64,000 nt of DNA, from NCBI GenBank assembly GCA_963811885.1, contig CAWETB010000015.1, positions 620,001 through 684,000 on the forward strand, read 5' to 3'. Positions 5,937 to 14,520 of this stretch are shown here, piece by piece. Source of the stretch: Gaiellasilicea sp963811885 (lineage in GTDB: Bacteria > Actinomycetota > Thermoleophilia > Gaiellales > Gaiellaceae). The translations under genes and the position numbers were made by a program. Numbering within the stretch: the first letter of the stretch is position 1; every line of letters starts with the position of its first letter. The notes under the pieces are model-generated. The model was given only the letters and a program-made list of their open reading frames with translations, did not search any database and had not been told where the DNA came from.

Positions 5937-6960
5937 GCGTCTCGAGCGCTGCGACCAGCCGCTCGATGTCGGCCTCGTCGTTGTAGGGCGCAATCGAGAC
6001 GCGCAGCAGGCTCCTCCCCTCCCACTCCCGGACGACGACCTCGATCGCGTGCTCGTCGAAGAGCCGTCGCTGCAGCTCGTCGGGAGCGTCGGTCGCCACC
6101 TCGGTCGCCCACATCTGCGGGGCAGGGCTCGAGCCGAACGGCGGCAGGAGCTCGTGAGAGGCGGCGGCCAGGCGGCGACAGCGTTCGAGGTCGAACATGG
6201 CGTGCGCCTCGATCGCGGCCGGGACCGTCAGCGCAGCTGCGGGATCGCGCGTCCCCTGCCAGCCGTGCCGGTCCGCAAAGGTGCGGTCGCCGCCGTAGCC
6301 CCACGAGATCACGAGCGGCTCGATCCAGCGCTGATGCTCCGGCCGCGCCCACAGGAAGCCTGCGCCCTTCGGCGCGCAGAGCCACTTGTGACAGTTGCCC
6401 GCGTAGACGTCGGCGCCGAGCGCGTCGAGATCGAGCGGCAGCTGGCCCGGCGCGTGAGCGCCGTCGACGATCGCGAGCGCTCCGGCCGCGCGGGCCGCGG
6501 CGCAGATCTCCGCCACCGGGAGCACCAGCGCGGTCGGCGAGGTGATGTGGCTGACCGAGACCGCCCTCGTCCGCGGCCCGATCGCGGACACGAGCTCGTC
6601 CGGCTCGGCGTAGACGAGCTTCGCGCCGGCGAACTCCCACGTCCGCGTCACGGCGCCGTACTCGTGCCGCGTCGTCAGTACCTCGTCGCCGGGCTCGAGG
6701 CGGAGCGAGCGGATGACCGCATTCAAACCGGCAGTCGCGTTGGGGACGAAGACGAGATCGTCGGGGCGCGCGCCGAGAAACGAGGCCAGCGCGGCGCGCG
6801 ACCCGGCAGTCAGCTCGTCGAAGCGGCGGGCGAGAAACGCGACGGGGTTGCGCTCGAGCTCGCGCTGAAGCTCCTGATAGCGCGCAAAGACCGGCGCCGG
6901 ACAGGCGCCGTAGCTGCCGTGGTTGAGGAACGTGACCCCCGGGTCGAGCAGGAAATCCAA
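5923..6960 (-). CDS. Class V PLP aminotransferase (isopenicillin-N epimerase/cysteine desulfurase-like)
   Basis: 345 residues of fold-type I. Key motifs: FLNHGSYGACP at the N terminus, VFVPNATAGLNAVIRSL (phosphate cup), IVDGAHAPGQLPLDL (PLP-ring Asp and His), and NCHKWLCAPKGAGFLW with the Schiff-base Lys. This pattern is that of the isopenicillin N epimerase-like branch, many members of which are cysteine lyases or of unknown substrate. The start is a TTG at 6960, chosen because the conserved LLDPGVTFLNHGS follows at once. It is divergent from the MFS gene across 17 bp. Confidence 0.85.
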   Translation of the reverse strand: MDFLLDPGVTFLNHGSYGACPAPVFARYQELQRELERNPVAFLARRFDELTAGSRAALASFLGARPDDLVFVPNATAGLNAVIRSLRLEPGDEVLTTRHEYGAVTRTWEFAGAKLVYAEPDELVSAIGPRTRAVSVSHITSPTALVLPVAEICAAARAAGALAIVDGAHAPGQLPLDLDALGADVYAGNCHKWLCAPKGAGFLWARPEHQRWIEPLVISWGYGGDRTFADRHGWQGTRDPAAALTVPAAIEAHAMFDLERCRRLAAASHELLPPFGSSPAPQMWATEVATDAPDELQRRLFDEHAIEVVVREWEGRSLLRVSIAPYNDEADIERLVAALETLIPA

Positions 6961-6965
6961 GCCGC

Positions 6966-6971
6966 TACTGT
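6966..6971 (+). promoter_or_regulatory. Leaderless -10 of the MFS gene (TACTGT)
   Basis: TACTGT, 6 nt, ATG at 6978, inside the 17-bp divergent spacer. Confidence 0.45.
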
Positions 6972-6977
6972 CTCACG

Positions 6978-8271
6978 ATGCGCAGCTTCCTCCGCAGCCT
7001 GAACCCACGCCTGCCGCGCTCGGTGCAGCTGCTGCAGCTGGGCGGCCTGATGAACGCATTCGGCAACGGGCTCGTCGTCCCGTTCCTGCTCATCTACCTG
7101 CACAACGAGCGCGGGATCGGCCTCGGCGTCGCCGGCCTGATCCTGGCGACGAATGCCGCCGTCAGCCTGATCTCGGGGCCGATCGGCGGCATCCTCGTCG
7201 ACCGCGTCGGGGGCAAGACGATGCTGACCGCCGCGCTCGGCTTCCTCGCGACGGGGTTCGTCGCCTACGCGTTCGTCGAGAGCCCGTGGCAGGGCTTCCT
7301 CGCCAGTGCCATCACCGGCATCGGCAACGGCCTCTTCTGGCCCGCGCAGTCCACCCTGCTCGCCGGGCTGACGACGCGGGCGCAGCGCTCGGCCACGTTC
7401 GCGATGCAGCGCGTCGTGATGAACCTCGGCATCGGCCTCGGCGGCGTCGCCGGCGGCTTCATCGCGTCGGAGAGCTTCCAGGCGCTGTTCGTTCTCGATG
7501 CGCTCACGTTCGTCGCCTACGCCGTGGTGCTGACCATCTTCGTCCCCGACCCCGCTCGCCAGCGGGAGCGGCCCGAGCGGTCCGGGCAGCTACCGGACCG
7601 TCTTCCGGCACAAGGTGTTCATGGCGCTGATGGCCGCCAACTCGCTCTACATCGGAGCCGGCATCGCGCAGCTCGAGATCCTGCCGGCGTTCGCCAAGAA
7701 CGAGGCAGGCGTCAGCGAGCGCGGGATCGGCTGGCTCTTCTTCATCAACACGATCGTGATCGTGCTGCTGCAGCTGCCGACGACGCGGCTCGCCGAAGGG
7801 CGGCGGCGCACGCCGCTGCTGGCGCTGGTGGGCGTCGTCTCCGCGGCGGCCTGGCTACTCGTGCCCGTGAGCGGGCTCTGGCTGACGGGCATGACCGCCT
7901 TTGCGCTGCTTGCGGTCGCCGTGGCCGTGTTCGCGCTCGGCGAGTGCCTCCACGGCGCCGTCCAGCCGGCGCTCGTCGTCGACCTCGCCGACCCGCGGCT
8001 CCTCGGCCGCTACATGGCGATCTCGGCGCTCTCCTGGCAGGTCGGGTTCACGGTCGGCCCGGCCGTCGGCGGCGTCCTGCTCGCCGCGTCTCCGACCGGG
8101 CTCTGGATCGTGATGGCGTCCGTGCTGCTGCTCACCGGGGCGTTCACGCTTGCGCTCGAGCGCGGGCTGCCCGAGGCACTGCGCCGCGTGCCGCTCGGCG
8201 CCCGAGCACAGGAACTCGTCGCGGTTCCGGTCCCGGCGGGCGAGCCCGAGCCCGCGCGGGCGGCGGGGTAG
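6978..8271 (+). CDS. Major facilitator superfamily exporter (one frame break)
   Basis: About 430 residues, 12 predicted membrane helices. The first half (LLQLGGLMNAFGNGLVVPFLLIYL to DALTFVAYAVVLTIFV) carries the MFS loop motif GGILVDRVGGKT between helices 2 and 3; the second half starts MALMAANSLYIG and repeats it as RLAEGRRRTPLL. The frame breaks between about 7560 and 7600. Restoring one CG in CAGCG|GGAGC gives GSGPSGPGSYRTVFRHKVFM, the usual inter-domain loop, so the gene is probably intact. The fold resembles drug or sugar exporters of the DHA1 type; substrate unknown. ATG at 6978 is leaderless. Confidence 0.8.
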
Positions 8272-8312
8272 ACTTCGCGCCATGCCGACGCTCGAGGACC
8301 CGCTCAGTACGT

Positions 8313-9299
8313 ATGCCCAACCTGCCCCGCATCCGGCGGACACGGCACGGTTCCGGCGCAGCTCCGGCCGGCGCCGGCGCTGAGCGGCGCGCGCTCGAGC
8401 TCACCGCCGCAGGCCTGACCTGGGTCCACCTCGAGCGGCCCGACGCGGCCGCTGCGCACGAGCTGGCCGAGCGCTTCGGCTGGCACGAGCTCGACGTCGA
8501 GGACGTGCTCTCGAAGCGGCAGCGGCCGAAGGTCGACGAGTACCCCGAGTACCTCTTCGGCGTCCTCCACTTCCCCGTCTACGACAAGACGATCCAGCGG
8601 CTGAACGCGGCCGAGCTCGACTTCTTCCTCGGCTCCGACTACCTCGTCACGCTCCCCGCCGTCGAGCTGCTCCCCGTCGCCCGCCTCTTCTATCGGCTCG
8701 AGGAGGACGAGCGCCTGCGCGACGAGCTCTTTCCGAAGGGCTCGGGCCGGCTCCTCTACGAGGTGCTCGACGACCTCTTCGACTACTGCTTCCCGATCCT
8801 CGACAAGATCGGCCACAAGCTCGACTCGGTCGAGGACGACATGTTCGAGCGGCGCGCCGAGGACGTCGTCCGCGACCTCTCGAACGTGAAGCAGGAGATC
8901 ATCAGCTACCGGAAGATCATCAAGCCGGAGCGGACGACCCTGCGCGTGCTCGAGCGCCGCGTCGAGCGGTTCCTGCCCGAGGAGCTCGACCTCTACTTCG
9001 ACGACATCGTCGATGCGTCGGAGCGGATCTGGGACCTGCTCGACAACTACAAGGAGGTCGTCGAGGGGCTGGAGTCGACGAACGAGTCCGTGATCTCGCA
9101 CCGCCAGAACGACGTCCTCCGGATCCTGACCGTCTTCAGCGCGACGCTGCTGCCGCTGACCCTGCTCGCGAGCGTCTTCGGGATGAACGTCGACTTCCCG
9201 GGCTTCGGGACGGCGCACGCGTTCTGGGTGATCGTCGCGGTGATGCTCGCCGTCGGCGGCGGCCTGCTCGGCTTCTTCCGCTGGAAGCGCTGGATCTGA
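8313..9299 (+). CDS. corA: CorA-type magnesium/cobalt transporter
   Basis: 328 residues. A large N-terminal cytoplasmic domain (GLTWVHLERPDAAAAHELAE, FHWHELDVED-like region) precedes a long helix and two C-terminal membrane helices, separated by the signature FGMNVDFPG (GMN selectivity motif at about residue 290). The C terminus FFRWKRWI is basic as in CorA. Functions as a pentameric divalent-cation channel. The start is uncertain: ATG 8313 is in frame, but an ATG at 8282 that sits 7 nt after TAGACT is in another frame and could be the true start if a CG unit is missing near 8370. The downstream PAP2 gene starts 5 nt later. Confidence 0.88.
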   Translation: MPNLPRIRRTRHGSGAAPAGAGAERRALELTAAGLTWVHLERPDAAAAHELAERFGWHELDVEDVLSKRQRPKVDEYPEYLFGVLHFPVYDKTIQRLNAAELDFFLGSDYLVTLPAVELLPVARLFYRLEEDERLRDELFPKGSGRLLYEVLDDLFDYCFPILDKIGHKLDSVEDDMFERRAEDVVRDLSNVKQEIISYRKIIKPERTTLRVLERRVERFLPEELDLYFDDIVDASERIWDLLDNYKEVVEGLESTNESVISHRQNDVLRILTVFSATLLPLTLLASVFGMNVDFPGFGTAHAFWVIVAVMLAVGGGLLGFFRWKRWI

Positions 9300-9304
9300 G
9301 CCCG

Positions 9305-10084
9305 ATGGACGTCGTTCGGGCAGGGAGGGCGGAAGGCTTCAGCGCGCGGCGGCTCGGCGAGCAGGTTGCCGCCCGCAGCGCGACGATCTGGCGGACGCCG
9401 CACCAACGCCGGCTCCTCGTGGCGCTCGTCTCCGCCTTCCTCGCGGCACTGGCGTTCGCGCACATTGCCGAGGACTACGTCACGAACGACCCCCTCGCCC
9501 GCTGGGACGTCCAGTTCGCGCGCTGGCTCGCAGGAGAGCGGAGCCCCGCCGGCACGGACGTCTTCAGCGTGTTCACGTTCTTCGGCAGTCCCGCGGTCGC
9601 GCTCGCGATCTCCGCTGTCGTCTTCGTGATCCTCTACCGGCGCAGGCTCCTCGTTCAGGCCGCGCTGCTCCCGCTCGTGCTCGGCGGCGCCGAGTTGCTG
9701 AACCTGATCCTGAAACTGTCGTTCCACCGGACGCGTCCGGACGTCGCCTTCGTCCAGATCGACTCGTACTCGTTCCCGAGCGGTCACGCGATGATCTCCG
9801 CGGCCGCCTACGGCGCCCTCGCCTATCTGGCCTGGCCGCACCTCCGCACGCACCGCCGCCGCGCGCTCCTCGTCGCTGCAACGGCGCTCGTCGTCGCGCT
9901 GATCGGCTTCAGCCGGTTGTATCTCGGCGTCCACTACCTCTCCGATGTCCTTGCCGGTGTTGCCGGGGGCGTCTTCTGGCTCTCGCTGTCGATCGCCCTG
10001 CACAGCCTCTACGGCGACCGCTTCGCCGCCTGGTTCGCGGGCTCCCGCGCCGACAGGCTCGGCCGCCGGTTGACTCGCTCCTAG
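9305..10084 (+). CDS. PAP2-family membrane phosphatase
   Basis: 259 residues with about six membrane helices. The three PAP2 motifs are complete: KLSFHRTRP (motif 1), PSGHAM (motif 2, His) and SRLYLGVHYLSDV (motif 3, nucleophile His). It likely dephosphorylates phosphatidate, undecaprenyl diphosphate or a similar lipid phosphate on the outer face of the membrane. It follows corA after 5 nt, so the two are cotranscribed. The stop shares CTAG (10081-10084) with the convergent small gene. Confidence 0.9.
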   Translation: MDVVRAGRAEGFSARRLGEQVAARSATIWRTPHQRRLLVALVSAFLAALAFAHIAEDYVTNDPLARWDVQFARWLAGERSPAGTDVFSVFTFFGSPAVALAISAVVFVILYRRRLLVQAALLPLVLGGAELLNLILKLSFHRTRPDVAFVQIDSYSFPSGHAMISAAAYGALAYLAWPHLRTHRRRALLVAATALVVALIGFSRLYLGVHYLSDVLAGVAGGVFWLSLSIALHSLYGDRFAAWFAGSRADRLGRRLTRS

Positions 10085-10296
10085 CTGAGGATCCGCGTCT
10101 CGGCGTGCTCGTGCGACGCGCGCCAGAGCTGCAGCATCAGGTCGAGCTCGAGCCGGCGTTTGGGGCCGTTCATCGAGCCGAGCAGCGAGACCTCGACTTC
10201 GTTCGGACCGACCTGATCGGCGATCACGTGGACGCGCTCGCGCAGGAAGGCGAGGAGGCTCGGAACCAGGGTGTGGTCGCTGATGTGGATCTGCAT
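10081..10296 (-). CDS. Small conserved-looking acidic/amphipathic protein
   Basis: 71 residues, MQIHISDHTLVPSLLAFL onward, with alternating hydrophobic pattern and HELIX-rich end (LELDLMLQLWRASHEHAET). No family recognised. Codon use is typical of neighbours, supporting real translation. It lies downstream of the GGDEF gene on the same strand, separated by the 266-bp region containing a possible structured RNA, so that RNA would form its leader. No membrane segment or signal peptide. Confidence 0.55.
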   Translation of the reverse strand: MQIHISDHTLVPSLLAFLRERVHVIADQVGPNEVEVSLLGSMNGPKRRLELDLMLQLWRASHEHAETRILS

Positions 10297-10353
10297 GGCC
10301 GCAAGAAAGGACGCCGCTCGCCCTCGTCACGAGCCTACGTCCGCGCACCGCTT

Positions 10354-10564
10354 GACGGCACCCCCCAAACGGGGTTGATCGGCAGGCTTCACCGGCGGTA
10401 AGACCGCGAGGCGGATCCCCGCGCGCCGCAGGACTGCGCCCAGCCGCGTGGGTCTCCTGAGGGGGGAGAGGAGTCGAGTCCGGGACACCGCCCGCCCCGC
10501 GGATGCGAGGAGGCTACTGCGTGTCGCCCGGGGAGACAACCACCCGGAAGGACAGGGTGCCGTC
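10354..10564. ncRNA. Candidate structured RNA or long-range inverted-repeat region
   Basis: Non-coding stretch of about 211 bp whose ends are perfectly complementary over 10 bp (GACGGCACCC at 10354-10363, GGGTGCCGTC at 10555-10564). Inside are further pairings: CCCC/GGGG near 10364-10374, GCGGT-AAG-ACCGC, TCTCC/GGAGA near 10453-10470, and GGACT/AGTCC around them. Strand is unresolved; on the minus strand it would be the leader of the 71-residue gene. It matches no RNA class I can recognise. Confidence 0.35.
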
Positions 10565-11345
10565 AGGCGCCGACTGCGTGCGGAACGTGCACGCGCGGCT
10601 CGCGCAGCACCCGCCGCGCGTAGAGGCGCTCGTCCGCAGCGCGGTACAGCGTCAGGGCGTTCTCGCCCTCGCGTGGGAACGCCGACCAGCCGAACGTGAC
10701 GAGCGCGCCGCTCTCGCAGAGCGTCCGCTCGAGCCGGACGGCGAGCTGTGCGGCCTGCTCGAGGCTCTCGCAGGCGGTCAGCACCGCCAGCTCCTCGGCT
10801 CCGACGCGCGCCAGATCGGTGTCTGGCCCGAGCACGCCGGCGAGCGTGTCCGCGAGCAGTCGCAGCGCCTCGTCGCGATCCTCGGAGAGGTTGACCGCGT
10901 CGAAGTCCCCGACGAGGAGCGCGAACGGCGCGCGCGCTTCGAGCCTGCGGTCGATCGCACGCTCGAAGGCACGGGTGTTCGGCAGCCCGGTGACGAGATC
11001 GCGCTGGGCGAGGACCTGAAGCTCCGCATTCGCCTCGCGATAGTGCGCCGCGAACCAGCCCAGCAGCACGCCCACCGCGAGATAGTTGACGCCCCGGATC
11101 GGCGTCGAGATCGTGAGGATCTCGCTCGACGGCACGGCGTGGTTGATCAGCACGCCGGTCATGTAGAGCAGCGTCGCCAGACCGCCCGCAACGGCGCCCC
11201 ACCCAGGCCCGAGTGAGAGCGCGACGAGCGCGATCGCGAGGTAGAAGAAGTGGGCGATCCCGAGACCGGGGTGCTCGAAGAGCAGGAACGCCACGAAGAC
11301 GGCGACGTAGATCGTCGCCGCCGTCGCCAAGAAGAGACGGGTCAT
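10563..11345 (-). CDS. Membrane protein with degenerate GGDEF domain
   Basis: 260 residues: about four N-terminal membrane helices (LFLATAATIYVAVFVAFLLF through YLAVGVLLGWFAAHY), then a GGDEF domain beginning RDLVTGLPNTRAFERAI. The active-site loop reads VGAEELAVL in place of GG(D/E)EF, and the upstream substrate region has DFDAVNLSEDRDEAL instead of the usual DxDxFKxxND..GHxxGD. Both suggest it cannot make cyclic di-GMP and may bind a nucleotide or act as a structural partner. ATG at 11345 is preferred over a GTG at 11360. No EAL domain is nearby. Confidence 0.75.
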   Translation of the reverse strand: MTRLFLATAATIYVAVFVAFLLFEHPGLGIAHFFYLAIALVALSLGPGWGAVAGGLATLLYMTGVLINHAVPSSEILTISTPIRGVNYLAVGVLLGWFAAHYREANAELQVLAQRDLVTGLPNTRAFERAIDRRLEARAPFALLVGDFDAVNLSEDRDEALRLLADTLAGVLGPDTDLARVGAEELAVLTACESLEQAAQLAVRLERTLCESGALVTFGWSAFPREGENALTLYRAADERLYARRVLREPRVHVPHAVGA

Positions 11346-11417
11346 GTGCGCCGCAGGCACCTGCTCAGTCTCCGCGCGAACGGGTGATCGCGCGTCACCC
11401 CAACGAGGGAGCAGTCT

Positions 11418-11579
11418 CTAGGAGCCGAACTCGCGGTCGGCGCAGCACGAGCAGTAGACGAGCAGGTCGTCGTCGTCGAGGTACGCGCGCCAGCCGCGTG
11501 CCTCGTCGGACTCGTCCCCGCACTCGAGGCAGACGAGCGAGGCGACCTGCTGCTCCTGTTCGCGGCGGGGGCGCTGCAT
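11418..11579 (-). CDS. Small two-CxxC zinc-ribbon-like protein
   Basis: 53 residues: a charged N terminus (MQRPRREQEQQ), then CLECG and, 22 residues on, CSCC, giving two Cys pairs suited to bind one zinc. An acidic segment YLDDDDLLVY lies between them. Similar short zinc-finger proteins are frequent in Actinobacteria and have no assigned role. It is divergent from the HerA-like gene, with 85 bp between starts. The other frame readings here lack the Cys pattern. Confidence 0.6.
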   Translation of the reverse strand: MQRPRREQEQQVASLVCLECGDESDEARGWRAYLDDDDLLVYCSCCADREFGS

Positions 11580-11652
11580 CGGCAACAAGTCTCTCGCATC
11601 CACGGGCTTTGCGCACTCCCCCGTCCCGCGCGTCGTGCCTCCCCGCTCCGGG

Positions 11653-11658
11653 TAGGCT
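11653..11658 (+). promoter_or_regulatory. Leaderless -10 of the HerA-like gene (TAGGCT)
   Basis: TAGGCT followed by 6 nt and the GTG at 11665; no ribosome site. Confidence 0.45.
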
Positions 11659-11664
11659 CGCGCC

Positions 11665-14025
11665 GTGGCGGACGGGTTCCACCTCGGCAAGCTCGGAGAC
11701 GGCGGCGAGCTCGTCCTCGACCCGGACGACCTGACCACGCATGCCGTGATCGTCGGGATGACCGGCTCGGGCAAGACCGGTCTCGGGATCGTGCTGCTCG
11801 AGGAGGCGCTCGCCAAGGGGATCCCGGCGCTGATCCTCGACCCGAAGGGCGACATGGGCAACCTCGCGCTCACGTTCCCCGACCTCTCGGCCGCGAGCTT
11901 CCGGCCCTGGATCGACGAGTCGGCCGCCCGCGACGCCGGCCAGACGCCCGGACGAGTACGCCGAGAAGACCGCCGAGCTCTGGAAGAGCGGCCTGGAGCG
12001 TTCGGGAATCGGCCCCGACCGGATCAAGGCGCTGCGCGACGCCGCCGAGGTGACGCTCTACACGCCCGGCTCCGAGGCCGGCGTGCCGCTGAACGTGATC
12101 GGCTCGCTGAAGGCGCCGGCGCTCTCGTGGGAGACGGACGAGGAGACGATCCGGGACGAGATCGAGGGCACCGTCTCGAGCCTGCTCGGCCTGGTCGGGA
12201 TCGAGGCCGACCCGATCGGCAGCCGCGAGCACGTCCTCCTCTCGAACCTGCTCGAGCACAACTGGCGCGCGGGAACCGATCTCGATCTCGGCACCCTGAT
12301 CGGACAGATCCAGAAGCCACCGCTGCGCAAGCTCGGCGTCTTCGAGGTCGACGCCTTCATGCCGCCGGCCGACCGGAACGAGCTCGCGATCAAGCTGAAC
12401 GCTCTCGTCGCCTCGCCGTCGTTTGCCGCCTGGGGCCGCGGGCCGGCGCTCGACCCCGCCGTCCTGCTCCGCGCCGAGGACGGACGGCCGCGCGCCGCGG
12501 TCATCTACCTCGCCCATCTCTCCGATCAGGAGCGGCAGCTCGTGGTCACGCTCGTGCTCTCGCGCCTGATCACCTGGATGCACGGACAGTCCGGAACGAG
12601 CGAGCTGCGCGCCCTCGTCTACCTCGACGAGGTGATGGGCTTCGCGCCGCCGACGGCGATGCCACCGTCGAAGAAGCCGATCCTGACGCTGATGAAGCAG
12701 GCTCGTGCGTTCGGGATCGGGATGGTGATCGCGACCCAGAACCCGGTCGACCTCGACTACAAGGCGATGGCGAACGCCGGCAGCTGGTTCATCGGACGGC
12801 TCCAGACCGAGCGGGACAAGGAGCGCGTGCTCGAGGGCCTGCGCTCGGCCGCCGGCGGCGTCGACGTCGCGGCGCTCGACACCGCGATCGGCGGGCTCGA
12901 GCAGCGCCAGTTCCTGCTCCAGAGCGCCCACCGCGACAAGCCGGAGCTCTTCTCGACCCGCTGGGCGATGTCGTTCCTGCGCGGCCCGCTGACGAAGGAG
13001 CAGATCGCGACGCTCACGCCCAAGTCGGCGCAACCGGCCGAGGACGAGAGCGTCGGTCCGACCGAGATCCCCTCGCCGACGACGAGAGCGGGGTCGCGCC
13101 GCAGGTCGCCGACGGGATCCCGGTCCGCTGGCTCGACCCGGCGGCCCCCTGGGCGGCCGAGATCGGCGCCGACGCCTCCGGGAAGCGCCTGCAGGCCTTC
13201 CTCGCGGCCCGCGTCAACCTCCGCTTCGACGACACGAAGGCCGATCTCGACACGACCCAGGAGTGGGAGGCCGTCTACGGCCCGCTCGACACCGGCCTCG
13301 ACCTCGACCGCGAGACGGCCGTCGACTACGACGACCGCGACCTGCGCACAGAGCCGCCCGACGGCGGCGCCTACGTGCTCCCCGGCGTCCCGGTCGACAA
13401 GGCGGCCTTCTTCCGCGATGCCGCCCGCGAGATCCAGCGGCGTGTGACCGACACGCAGACGCTCGAGCTGCTCCGGAACTCCGAGCTCGGCCTCTACTCC
13501 CGCCCGGGCGAGACGGCGGAGCAATTCGCCGCGCGCGCGGACGAGGCGGCGAAAGCCGCCGCGGACGCCGAGACGGCGAAGATCCGCGACCGCCTGGAGG
13601 CGAAGCGCGACCGGCTCGAGCGCGCACTCGAGACCGCACGCCAACGTGCCGAGCAGGCCTCCGTCGAGCAGAGCTCGCGTCGGAACACCGAGCTCTTCTC
13701 CGGCCTCGGCAGCGTCGTCGGCGTGCTTCTCGGCGGCAAGGCCGACACGCGCACGATCGCGCGCGCCGGCCGAGCGCTCGGCGGCGCCGCCAACCGGCGC
13801 GGCATGAGCACCCGCGCCTCGGAGCGGAAGGAGCACGCCGAGGAGAAGGCGGAGCTCGCCGAGACCGACCTCGCCGAGCTGGAGCAGGAGCTCCTCGACG
13901 AGGTGGCCGAGATCGACGAGAAGTGGGCCGCGAAGGCCGATGCCGTCGAGACGGTGCCGATCCGGCTCGAGGCCGGCGACGTCCGCGTCGTCGAGACGAC
14001 GCTCGTGTGGGTCCCGACGGCCTGA
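11665..14025 (+). CDS. HerA-like DNA translocase ATPase, DUF853/YjgR type (two frame breaks)
   Basis: About 790 residues. Walker A is VGMTGSGKTGLG at about residue 32; Walker B is LVYLDEVMGF; the sensor region VIATQNPVDLDYKAMANAG and arginine-bearing FIGRLQTERDKERVL follow, all typical of the YjgR/DUF853 branch of HerA ATPases. The C-terminal third is a long charged coiled coil (DRLEAKRDRLERALETARQR onward). Frame breaks at about 11950 and 13065 are both repaired by restoring CG units (ACGC|CCGG and CTCG|CCGAC). Probably hexameric and DNA-linked; cellular role of this branch is not established. Leaderless GTG. Confidence 0.82.
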   Translation: MADGFHLGKLGDGGELVLDPDDLTTHAVIVGMTGSGKTGLGIVLLEEALAKGIPALILDPKGDMGNLALTFPDLSAASFRPWIDESAARDAGQTPGRVRREDRRALEERPGAFGNRPRPDQGAARRRRGDALHARLRGRRAAERDRLAEGAGALVGDGRGDDPGRDRGHRLEPARPGRDRGRPDRQPRARPPLEPARAQLARGNRSRSRHPDRTDPEATAAQARRLRGRRLHAAGRPERARDQAERSRRLAVVCRLGPRAGARPRRPAPRRGRTAARRGHLPRPSLRSGAAARGHARALAPDHLDARTVRNERAARPRLPRRGDGLRAADGDATVEEADPDADEAGSCVRDRDGDRDPEPGRPRLQGDGERRQLVHRTAPDRAGQGARARGPALGRRRRRRRGARHRDRRARAAPVPAPERPPRQAGALLDPLGDVVPARPADEGADRDAHAQVGATGRGRERRSDRDPLADDESGVAPQVADGIPVRWLDPAAPWAAEIGADASGKRLQAFLAARVNLRFDDTKADLDTTQEWEAVYGPLDTGLDLDRETAVDYDDRDLRTEPPDGGAYVLPGVPVDKAAFFRDAAREIQRRVTDTQTLELLRNSELGLYSRPGETAEQFAARADEAAKAAADAETAKIRDRLEAKRDRLERALETARQRAEQASVEQSSRRNTELFSGLGSVVGVLLGGKADTRTIARAGRALGGAANRRGMSTRASERKEHAEEKAELAETDLAELEQELLDEVAEIDEKWAAKADAVETVPIRLEAGDVRVVETTLVWVPTA

Positions 14026-14520
14026 GGCTCGCCGCTCTCCTCGCCGTTCTGCTCTGCACGGCCTGCGGCGGCTCCCCCACGCCGGCCGGCACGGCCACGG
14101 TGGACTCGGCCCGCGACGGCGACACGATCCTGCTCGACGACGGCCGCCGCGTACGTCTCGTGCAGATCGACGCACCGGAGCTCGGCGTCGAGTGCTGGGG
14201 CGACGAAGCGGCCGACGCGCTCGACCGGCTGGCTCCGCCCGGAACCGAGCTGCGGCTGGAGCGCGACCCCGGGCTCGACGACGTCGACCGGTACGGGCGC
14301 CTGCTCCGCTACGTGCATGCCGGCGGACGCAACCTCGACGCTCGAGCTCGTCCGGATCGGTGCTGCGGCTCCGTACTTCTACCGCGGTGAGCGCGGGCTC
14401 TACGCGCGGCGCCTGGTCGCCGCCGCGCGCGAGGCCCGCTCGGAGCGGCGCGGGCTCTGGGGCGCGTGCCCCGGAGCCCGCTTTCGCCCCGAGCGTCAGG
14501 TCGCGACCGGAGCGGTCTAG
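14007..14520 (+). CDS. Thermonuclease-like lipoprotein (one frame break)
   Basis: About 170 residues. N-terminal lipoprotein signal LAALLAVLLCTAC, then the staphylococcal-nuclease fold: ARDGDTILLDDGRRVRLVQIDAPE (calcium-site Asp, Arg), ERDPGLDDVDRYGRLLRYV, and ELVRIGAAAPYFYRGERG. The frame breaks at about 14340; restoring CTCGCGACG from CTCGACG gives NLATLELV, as expected in the family. GTG at 14007 overlaps the upstream gene by 19 bp; CTG 14022 is possible. Acts outside the membrane on nucleic acids. Stop shares CTAG with the convergent amidase. Confidence 0.8.

Noticed and set aside
8282..8383. Separate small gene starting at ATG 8282
   Set aside because: Although it has a good leaderless -10, the frame is 34 codons long and most likely is the displaced start of CorA; too uncertain to list on its own.
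6978..9299. A single 773-codon frame joining an MFS N terminus to CorA
   Set aside because: The join is an artefact: the MFS gene changes frame near 7580 and ends at 8271, and CorA begins later. The middle of the long frame is Arg/Ala-rich antisense-like sequence.
10354..10564. RNase P RNA, tmRNA, cobalamin or cyclic-di-GMP riboswitch
   Set aside because: Fragments such as GAGTCCGGGA and TCAGGAGACC recall these RNAs, but the order, length and other conserved boxes are absent on both strands.
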